A DNA stretch of 64,000 nt from Panax quinquefolius (lineage: Eukaryota > Streptophyta > Magnoliopsida > Apiales > Araliaceae): assembly GCA_020205615.1 (NCBI GenBank), contig CM035153.1:80179853-80243852 (forward strand). The letters run 5' to 3'. The position numbers were made by a program, and so were the translations under genes. Every line of letters starts with the position of its first letter. Within the stretch, counting starts at the first letter, position 1. Shown one piece after another: positions 55,558-64,000 of the stretch. The notes under the pieces were generated by a model that saw only the letters and a list, made by a program, of their open reading frames with translations, had not been told where the DNA came from and ran no database searches.

Positions 55558-58250
55558 TGTAAGACCCCGAAATTTTTTTAAAAAAAAAGGAATTTCCTTT
55601 ATTTATTATTTTGAAATAGTAAGGGTGGATTTGATTAATGTGGTTAGTTAGGGGTAAATCATAAATATTTCAAAATAAGCAAGTGGTTATAAAATATTCA
55701 TTTTTGTTTGGGAATATTCGTTTGGTCGTGGAATATTAAATCTTTTGACGGGGAATATTAAATGCGATATAAGCGACCATGTGTGGGCCCATAACTGAAA
55801 GCGATTGGATGAGGAAAACGACAAATATAAGTTGTTTAAAAATAACGGTAATTATTACCAGATTATCTTATTGGAATACCCGGTGGTTAAAACACACTAA
55901 TACGCGTTGTTGCACAAGAAGCACACTGGTATTGCACCAATTATTGATTCTTACGTAAGAAGGCACTACTCAATAATTATTACGATAATTCTTGCTCAGA
56001 TATTTTATTTTATTGATTCAATAATTGCTGCGTTGGTATTTTATATTATTCTTTGTTTCAATAATTGTCAACGCACAAGATTTCCCATTATCGGATCAAT
56101 AATTCATATTATTTGAATAATATTATTAGATAACATTATTGGCAATGTCTAGAAAGTTCTGCATAAGGAGAGGTTTGGTCACCTATTTGCGCTACGCGCC
56201 CGATGAGAGATCCCTTATTGAAAGCCCCTCTTTCTGAGGGAACACTGGTGGTTATCATAAATGTGATTACGTAATATTATTTGTGAATAATTAATTATTG
56301 ATTCATATGATTAGGAAATATTTATTTTATATGAATATAAATGATGGATTTATTTATGTGGTTATTAATGAAGGAATTAATCTTTGAGATGTTTTATTTA
56401 TATTTTGTCGGATTGGAGGTATTAAAAGATCAAATCGGTGTTATTACTGACTTTATTGTGTGGGTTATAATATTTAATCCGATAGTTGGATCGTTGTAAT
56501 TTTTGGATATGTTATACATATATAAGTTGAGTATATGTCCACAAATTTTGAACCGTTAAAAATGAGCGTATAATTTATTATGAATTTTAAGAGGTGGTGA
56601 TTCGAAATTAGGTTATAAATGATTTTGGTGGAAAATTCTAGAATTGGTGGGCCCCACTTTTGGTTGGTGAAAAAATGTGCTGAATTTTATTTCAAATGTG
56701 GTGGGTGGCAATAGTAGCGAGTAAAAAGCCATCGGTAGCGGTCGAGTCCGCCTTTGGTGCTAACATTTTCCTATAAATAGAGGCTAAGTTAGAATTGAAA
56801 ATCACACCGTAAACAAAGTTTTCTCTCTTTCTCTCTATATTATTGAGGCGTATTTTGTGAGTATTTAGATACTTTGAGAGTTCTTTGTTGAAAGACAAGT
56901 TTCATTCAAAGATCACTTTCGACCTTTCCTTCCGAAATCTTGATTCTTTGAGGTAAGGGATATTATTTTTTTCGTAATGATATTATTTCTTCAATATCAT
57001 TATCTTTGAAATGTTGATCTGAAGTTTTATCAAATTTGGAACTTTTTCATGTTGGGGTTACTATTCATGAGTTACTATTCACGAGTTACTATTCATGAGT
57101 TACTATTAAGTGAGTTACTATTCACGAAGTTACTATTCATGAGTACTATTCATGAAGCGTGAAGATGTTTTTTGTGGAATTTCTATCTTTTGGTGTCTGA
57201 GTTACTATTCACATATACTAAGACTATTCACATATCTGGCACTATTCATCGAAAAATAAAATTTCTTCTTTTCGTCCAAAATATCTATTCTGGATACTAG
57301 CTTTGATTGTATCCATGTTTTGATCATTCTTGAATTTTACTTCAGTATGATTATTTATGAAGTATTTGTGAACTCGGATTGTTTAAAATACGAATCCATA
57401 ATACTTGTTCTTTTGTTTCAATTGGATTCGTTTTCTTTAAAAATATTTTCATCATCCTCCTCGGTCTTAAATGATGATATTATTGAATATCTTTGGCTTT
57501 GTAGTGCGAGATGAATAATTTCTGAAGAATATCTTTAGCTTTGTAGTGCAAAGATGAGCAGTGTTTAAATGAACATGACCGATCGATGAATATCTTTGGC
57601 CTTTAGTGCAAAAGATGAGCAGTGTTGAGATGAACATGACCGATTGATGAATATCTTTGGCACTGAGTGCAAAGATGAATATTTGATTTGAGATGAATAT
57701 TGATTGATGTTACGGGGATAAAATATTGATGATGGACCGTTAAATTCATAGATTATAGTAGATTTCATTCTCTCACGTAACTCTTCTATGAATTATTATT
57801 TCATTATGAATATTGATCCGAAACTTGTTGTCTATTGTATTCTATCGATTTTTTTTTCCCTGTTGGAGACTAACGATAATTTGTTGTATATTATCTTAGT
57901 CATAATATTCTTCTTTGGGCTAGTTGAGCTCACCCTTTTCCTTGTTGTTCCATTTTTCTTCTCGGGAGGCGAGAATGTAGCGGGTACTAGTCGGGTATGG
58001 AATGAAGGTTCTAGAGAGAGTTGTTTAGTAGTCCTCACCATTTTGTAAAATAATGTATCAATAATTATGATGGGGATTTATTTATGTGTGGATATTGTCT
58101 AGAAGACAATATTATATTTAAACTCACAAAGATATATATTGTCGTATTTACATTTACATTTGTATTATTGAAGTTGTAGTTTGCTTCTTGTACCATGTAT
58201 TTGGCGACTTCGAGAATGGGTGTTGTGTATACCTATTTTGGGGCGTCCAC
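55558..58250 (+). repeat. TK4 5' LTR (about 2.7 kb)
   Basis: TATA box at 56770-56780 (CTATAAATAGA), GAGTTACTATTCA repeats at 57056-57160, and four degenerate ATCTTTG...CAAAGAT hairpins at 57485-57680. The end reads GGGGCGTCCACGG, altered from GGGGGCGTCACAG. The following primer site is likewise altered (TTATATCGAGC). Confidence 0.85.
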
Positions 58251-58438
58251 GGTTGTTATATCGAGCTTAGGGATATGATCTCTGGCGAGATCGGGGAATA
58301 GAACTAGGAGGGAGAGACAGTAAATCCTTCGCTAGTGTGTCCTACTTAAGCTTATTTGTTAGTTGGTCAAGATATATAGGGATATTATGTGATATATTGA
58401 TTTCCTTAATTAACCCTTATTTTATGACGATTTGAGAA

Positions 58439-59640
58439 TGTCGAATGAGAATATTAATAGTGGAGTAAATGAGACCGTGGAGATGCCTCAGTACTCACCA
58501 ACGAGGAGAACGTGCAACAAGTCGGCAATGTTCCTCCTGTGAACAACACCACCGAGCGAGATGAGGAACGAGGGGATGTTTAGAAGTTTTTGCGAGCTCA
58601 TGCAAAATCGACGAGGAGACTTCGTGTTCAAAATACGAGAGGAAATGATAGCAATTCACGGGTTGTCACAAAAGCGAGCGCTCAAAGAGTTGGGACCACC
58701 GAATTTAAGGGAAAGCGGATCCGATCATGGGCGGAAACATGGGTCAAGCAAATTACCAAGATATTCGATGTCTTGGGATGCACGGAGAAACGTAAGGTTC
58801 CATTCGCTACTTTTATGTTCCGTGGCGGCGGCGGACTCACTGGTGGAGTCTCGTGAAGCGCACCCATCCAAACCTTTTCTCAACATGTCATGGGAGACAT
58901 TTCAGAAAAGCAGTTCAATGACAAGTACTTCCCTAAAAGTATTCGTCGATATGAAGGAAGTGGAGTTTATTAGACTAGAGCGAGAATAACATGACGGTGT
59001 CCCGAAGACGAGGCGAAGTTCATGGAGTTATCCGAGTTTTCACCTCATTTGGTGGAGAATGAGGAACATATGACGCGGATGTTTCTTAGAGGTTTGAAAC
59101 CCGGCATACGTCGAGATCTCATTTCTCATAAATTTTCTCTCTATTCGGATGTTGTCAGCGGGGCTCGGTTGTTAGAAGCGAGATAACGAAATGCACGGTC
59201 AACCGAGGACCATAACTGAGGATCGTACTCGAGATAGCGATCAATGAATAATGATAACTCATGGAGAAAGAAATAGACGGACAAATGGTAACCACTCGGT
59301 GGTAATCATGGTCATGAAAATGTAAGAAGCGAGTCGAGGAGATTTTAAAAGAGGAGATTTAACAACGACTATGTGAAGACGACAAAGTCTTAAAGAATCG
59401 GTTCTAAGGGAGGAGAACGACCACCGGTCATATGCTACAAATGCGGAAAGAGGGACATATCAACCCAAACCGCCTACAACAACAGCTTTAAGGTATGCTA
59501 TAATTCTTTGAAAAGAAGGACATATCGCCGAGATTATGCGATATCAAAACCAAATCCAAAGTGAAATGGTGACTCAAAAGGATGTCCCGAAAAAATCAAA
59601 GTCAACGGTTCTTGGAAGAGCGTTTGTCGTGGCCGGTCAA
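58439..59640 (+). pseudogene. TK4 gag
   Basis: The start ATGTCGAATGAGAAT aligns with TK2 gag. Frame 58590-58856 gives RVQNTRGNDSNSRVVT, WVKQITKIFDVLG and KVPFATFMF. Later DMKEVEFIRLE, LVENEEHMTRMFLRGLKPGI and the STVLGRAFVV tail are present in shifting frames. The zinc knuckles (59430-59545) are disrupted by small insertions. Many indels fall where TK2 copy two has CAG or CTG. Confidence 0.85.
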
Positions 59641-59689
59641 AAAAATACGAGGAACCCGAACGAAGTTAGCATGGGTTAGTTAATTATAA

Positions 59690-60135
59690 ATTCTTGCGAA
59701 GTTTATACCTTACTAGATACCTTGGTTCTACCCATTCTTTATCTCTCTTGCTTGCATCAACGTTTGAACTTGACTACGGAGAAATTAGACTTTGACCTAT
59801 TTATGGAGACTCCAGTTAGGAGAAACTTTCATTACATCCGTTGTTTAGAAATCTTGCTTGATTCAGTTGGCACTATCACATTACCTATTAACCTTATTTC
59901 TATAGAGATATTTGCTTTTGATGTGATTTTAAGGTTAACTACTCATCATGCCAAATTGATTGCTTTTGTAAGGTTGTTAGGTTTCATATTCCTAAGTAAC
60001 TTTGTTATTCAATTCAAGCAATCAAACCATTGTAATCAAACATTTTCATATCAAGCCATGAAGTCATTTGTTTATTACGGATGTCAAGTTTTCTTAGTCC
60101 ATGTTATGGATTTGAATAAAGACACGCCGATTTGA
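59690..60135 (+). pseudogene. TK4 protease
   Basis: KVYTLLD is followed by a one-base insertion that shifts the DTGSTHS active-site motif. LPINLISIEIFAFDVIL, LTTHHAK and SYQAMKSFVYYGCQVFLVHV follow, matching TK1 and TK2. It is non-functional because of the shift and a missing GIDW segment. Confidence 0.8.
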
Positions 60136-60665
60136 ATAATATTCTTGTTGTTATTGATTTTTCCCCGACGTATTTTCTCAAGAATTTCTTGGCTTACTCC
60201 CAAAGCACGATATTAAATTTTGTATCGACTCAACCCTAGACAAAACTCATTTCTAAAATCTCATATCGAATGGCTCTATTGAACTTCGAGTTAAAAATTC
60301 AACTATAGAATTTGGTACACGAGCCTTTATCTTGTGACTTCCTTTGTGGAATTCACCTGCCGCAACTCTTTGTAGGGGGCGTCATATTCGTGCGATAGTA
60401 AACCGATAGGTGTCATTATGACGTCTATCCAAGATTGGGATATGAGTCACGATTGAGAGCAACCTAAGTCAATAATCGAAATACGTAGCTTTCAGGCTTA
60501 GTTGGTTATTATCGGAGATTCGTTGAAGGATATTCTCGAATCGCTATTCCATTAACGCAGCTGACTCGTAGAGATACAAAATTCGAATGGAGCAAGGATT
60601 GTGGGAAGAGCTTCGAAGAACTCAAGAGGAGACTCATTTCAGCACATGTTCTGACCATGCCATCC
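60136..60665 (+). pseudogene. TK4 RT/RNase H remnant, core deleted
   Basis: The linker before RT (KHDIKFCIDSTLDKTHF-like) is visible, then scrambled sequence, then the RT thumb region (LVGYYRRFVEGYSRIAIPLT-like near 60500-60555). A jump at about 60660 leads to the end of RNase H (PSWKSERG). The FxDD active site is absent. In TK2 the same interval is about 1330 bp, here about 530. Confidence 0.75.
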
Positions 60666-60774
60666 TGGAAAAGCGAACGTGGTAGGCGGCGTGTTGAGTA
60701 GAAGATCATATGCGAACGAAAGTGCGATGATGTCAAGTATACGACAGAGCCAACTTTAATAGAAAAAGTTAAGG

Positions 60775-61975
60775 TTGCTCGAAGCCACCGAATCGGAGTC
60801 GATGCGTATGAAGAAGAAAGTACAAGAAGGAGTTATTTCGGAAGCGAGAATTGATGAAGAAGGAATACTTCGAGTCCACTCTAGACTTTGTGTTCCTAAC
60901 GACTCTGATTTGAAGTACAAGATTATGATGGAGGCACACAATACACCATTTGCAATCCATCCTGGAAGTACTAAAATGTATCGTGATCTTCGACATACAT
61001 TTTGGTGGAATAATATGAAGAGAGAGATTGCAAAGTTTATCTCAATGTGTTTAACTTGTCAACGTGTAAAGGCGGAGCATCTAGTACCTAAGGGTCCGTT
61101 GCAACCACTTGAGATTCCGGAATGGAAGTGGGAACACATTACCATGGATTTAGATTCACGGGTCTTCCTACGGTTTCTCAAGGCATCAATGCTATTTGGG
61201 TTATTGTTGATAGATTAACCAAGTCTGCTCATTTCTTGCCGATACGGGAGACTTATTCACTTGAACGTCTTGCTAGTATGTACGTAAATGAGATTGTGAG
61301 GTTGCATGGCATGCCCATCCATAGTTTTGGATCGTGACCCAAGATTCACTTCAAGATTTTGGGTTAGCTTGCAAAAAAGCTATGGGCACGGATTTGCGAT
61401 TTAGTTCGACATACCATCCCCAAACGGACGGACAATCGAGAGGACTATTCAAACTCTTGAAGATATATTAAGACTCGTGTCCCTGACTTCAAGGGTAGTT
61501 GGGATAAGTATTTACCATTGGTGGAATTCTCCTACAACAACAAAGTTATCGAGCAAGTATAGGTGTGGCTCCATTCAAGCATTATATGGACGAAAATGTC
61601 GTTCTCCAATATGTTGGGATGAAGTGGGTGAAGCAACATTGTTGGGACCCGAGTTAGTACGTATGACTACCGAAAAGATCCAAATGATTCGACAACGTAT
61701 ACAAACGGCACAAGATCGACAAAAGAGTTATGCGGATCTTCATCGAAAAAACGTGGAATTTAGTGTAGGGGATCATGTATTATTGTGAGTTGCTCCATGG
61801 AAGGGAGTTACAAGATTTAGGAAGAGAGGAAAGCTCAATCCACGATTTATCGGTCCATTTCAAATTCTTGACCGAGTAGGAAATGTAGCCTATAGACTTG
61901 CGTTACCTCCGAGTATGTCTCGTGTTCATAATGTGTTTCACATATCTCATATTTCGTAAATATGTGAAAGACCCG
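60775..61975 (+). pseudogene. TK4 integrase
   Basis: Frame 60775-61218 (147 codons) contains the complete zinc-binding region: EAHNTPFAIHPGSTKMYRDL, RHTFWWNNMKREIAKFISMC and LTCQRVKAEHLVPKGPLQP, then WEHITMD with the first catalytic Asp. Frame changes follow: [35 protein letters not shown], RQRIQTAQDRQKSYADLHRK and HVLL with a stop at 61786, then [20 protein letters not shown] and RVHNVFHIS. It is the best-kept N-terminal zinc region among the Tekay copies. Confidence 0.9.
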
Positions 61976-62238
61976 AACCACGTTATTGAGTTAGAACCCG
62001 CATTTAGAGATAGCCGAAGACTTAACGTATGAGGAGGTACCTGTCAAGATTTTGGATAGGAAGGAGCATGTCCTACGCGCAAAGGTCATACCACAAGTTA
62101 AAGTTTTGTGGAGGAATCATGCTATAGAGGAAATGACCTGGGAATTGGAAACGGAAATGAAAGCGAGGTATCCTCACCTTTTCGAAACACCAGGTACGTA
62201 CGTCAATTTCGAGGACGAAATTTCATAAGGAGGGAGGT
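61976..62238 (+). pseudogene. TK4 chromodomain and polypurine tract
   Basis: Reading with one or two shifts gives LTYEEVPVKILDRKEHVLRA, QVKVLWRNHAIEEMTWELET and ARYPHLFETPG, then VNFEDEIS. The chromodomain is better preserved than in TK2. ATAAGGAGGGAGGT (62225-62238) is the purine tract at the 3' LTR border. Confidence 0.88.
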
Positions 62239-64000
62239 TGTAAGACCCCCGAAATTTTTTTAAATAAAAAGGAATTTCCTTTATTTATTATTTTGAAATA
62301 GTAAGGGTGGATTTGATTAATGTGGTTAGTTAGGGGTTAAATACGCAAATATTTCAAAATAAGCAAGTGGTTATAAAATATTCATTTTTGTCGGGGAATA
62401 TTCGTTTGGTCGTGGAATATTCGTACTGTCGGGGAATATTCGTACGACGGCGCAGCCATGTGTGGGCCCCATAACGGAAAGCGATTGGATGAGGAAAACG
62501 ACAAATATAAGTTGTTTAAAAATAACGGCGTAATTGTTACCGTTAATACTATTGGAATACCCGGTGGTTAAAACACACTAATACGCGTTGTTGCACAGTA
62601 GCACACGGTATTGCACCAATTATTGATTCTTACGTAAGAAGGCACTACTCAATAATTGTTACGATAATTCTTGCTCAAAGATTTTATTTTATTGATTCAA
62701 TAATTCTTTGCGTTGGTATTTTATATTATTCTTTGTTTTAATAATTGTCAACGCATGATTTTCCCATTATCGGATCAATAATTCATATTATTTGAATAAT
62801 ATTATTAGATAATATTATTGGCAATGTCTAGAAAGTTCATCTAAGGAGAGGTTTGGTCACCTAATTGCGCCGCCAAGTAAGGAGAAATCCTTATTGGAAA
62901 GCCCCCTCTTTCCTGGGAACAGCCTGGTTGTCATAAATGTGATTCTGTAATATTATTTGTGAATAATTAATTATTAATTCATATGATAAGGAAATATTTA
63001 TTTTATATGAATATAAATGATGGATTTATTTATGTGGTTATTAATGAAGGAATTAATGCTGAGATGTTTTATTTGTATTTTGTCGGATTGGAGGTATTAA
63101 AAGATCAAATCGGTGTTATTACAGCTTTATTGTGTGGGTTATAATATTTAATCCTACCGTTGGATCGTTGTAATTTTTGGATATGTTATACATATATAAG
63201 TTGAGTATATGTCCACAAATTTTGAACCGTTAAAATGAGCGTATAATTTATTATGAATTTTAAGAGGTGATGATTCGTAAATTAGGTTATAAATGATTTT
63301 GGTGGAAAATTCTAGAATTGGTGGGCCCCACTTTTGGTTGGTGAAAAAATGTCTTGAAATTTATTTCAAATGTGGTGGGTGGCAATAGTAGCGAGTAAAA
63401 GCCATCGGTGTAGTGTCAAGTCTGCTACTACAAGCTAACATTTTTTCTATAAATAGAGGGCTAAGTTAGAATTGAAAATCACACCGAAACAAAGTTTTCT
63501 CTTTTCTCTCTATATTATTGAGCGTATTTTGTGAGTATTTAGATACTTTGAGAGTTCTTTGTTCAAGATAAGTTTCATTCAAAGATCACTTTCGACCTTT
63601 CCTTCAAGTCAATGATTCTTTGAGGTAAGGGATATTATTTTTTTTCGTAATGATATTATTTCTTCAATATCATTATCTTTGAAATGTTGATCCGAAGTTT
63701 TATCAAATTTGGAACTTTTTCATGTGGGGTTACTATTCATGAGTTACTATTCACGAGTTACTATTCATGAGTTACTATTCATGAGTTACTATTCATGAGT
63801 TACTATTCACGAGTTACTATTCACGAGTACTATTCATGAAGCGTGAAGATGTTTTTGTGGAATTTCTATCTTTTGGTGTCGAGTTACTATTCACGATATC
63901 TTGCACTATTCACGATACTGACTATTCACGATATACGGCACTTATTCATCGAAAAATAAAATTTCTTCTTTTCGTCCAAAATATCTATTCGGATACTAGC
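62239..64000 (+). repeat. TK4 3' LTR, truncated by the window edge
   Basis: 1762 bp aligned with 55558-57310 of the 5' LTR. It has TATA box TCTATAAATAGAGG at 63446-63459 and eight 14-bp units GAGTTACTATTCA(T/C) at 63729-63840, against about six less regular ones in the 5' LTR. Confidence 0.9.
63729..63840 (+). repeat. 14-bp tandem repeat GAGTTACTATTCAY
   Basis: Eight consecutive units about 280 bp downstream of the TATA box differ almost only at the last base (T or C). The same motif is at 57056-57160 and, as GTGAATAGTAC on the + strand, in TK1 at 18193-18450 and 24650-24850. Confidence 0.85.

Larger units (their letters stand above)
55558..64000 (+). mobile_element. TK4: Tekay/Del chromovirus inserted into TK3, right end outside the window
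   Basis: The 5' LTR starts TGTAAGACCCCG at 55558, right after CTACC and inside the TK3 integrase frame. Internal gag, protease, integrase and chromodomain run from 58251 to 62238, and the 3' LTR begins at 62239 and is cut by the window edge. As in TK1, most of RT and RNase H is missing. Among the Tekay copies it is closest to TK2 in its coding region, but its LTR is a distinct subfamily. Confidence 0.92.

Overview
The window is a gene-poor, AT-rich stretch of a plant nuclear genome, most likely from a eudicot. No intact host gene is visible. The evidence for a plant is three plant gene fragments with introns or family-specific motifs (ATL RING-H2 ligase, oxidosqualene cyclase, MLO), a plant mobile domain (PMD) gene, a CACTA transposon end, and Ty3/gypsy elements of plant lineages (Tat, Athila and Tekay/Del chromovirus).

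Almost everything fits one nested stack. The platform is a degenerate Tat-lineage Ty3/gypsy element on the + strand. Its protease, G-patch-like segment, RT, RNase H, second RNase H and integrase lie at 12564-16620. A spacer with tandem repeats follows at 16630-17282. Its 3' region carries a broken PMD gene on the minus strand (26978-30876), and its 3' LTR begins at 48872. Younger insertions interrupt it: a coding-free long-LTR (LARD-like) element that ends at 12553; a reverse Tekay element TK1 at 17283-26357 (target duplication CTTGT); a tandem Tekay array TK2 at 31595-43395 (duplication AACCA); a 4.46-kb solo LTR at 43999-48455 (duplication GACAT); and a reverse Tekay element TK3 starting at 51148. 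TK3 is itself cut at 55558 by a fourth Tekay element, TK4, which runs off the right edge.

The 5' LTR of the LARD-like element is interrupted twice. On the left is the right half of a CACTA transposon (1-3244) carrying fragments of three unrelated genes, which makes it a Pack-CACTA-like element. At 4625-6398 is a truncated Athila-type element (5' LTR, primer site and gag start, minus strand). The undisturbed 3' LTR (8974-12553) serves as the empty-site control for both.

No coding region is intact. Tat RT is open except for in-frame stops, mostly TAG. TK1 and TK4 both lack the RT-RNase H core. TK2 keeps all domains but is frameshifted throughout. The most interesting signals are the multi-gene CACTA cargo, the antisense PMD gene within the Tat element, two families of repeated hairpins with compensatory stem changes downstream of LTR TATA boxes, a conserved U3 block with a GAAA-looped palindrome, and copy-specific loss of CAG/CTG in TK2 and TK4 that may reflect consensus errors.
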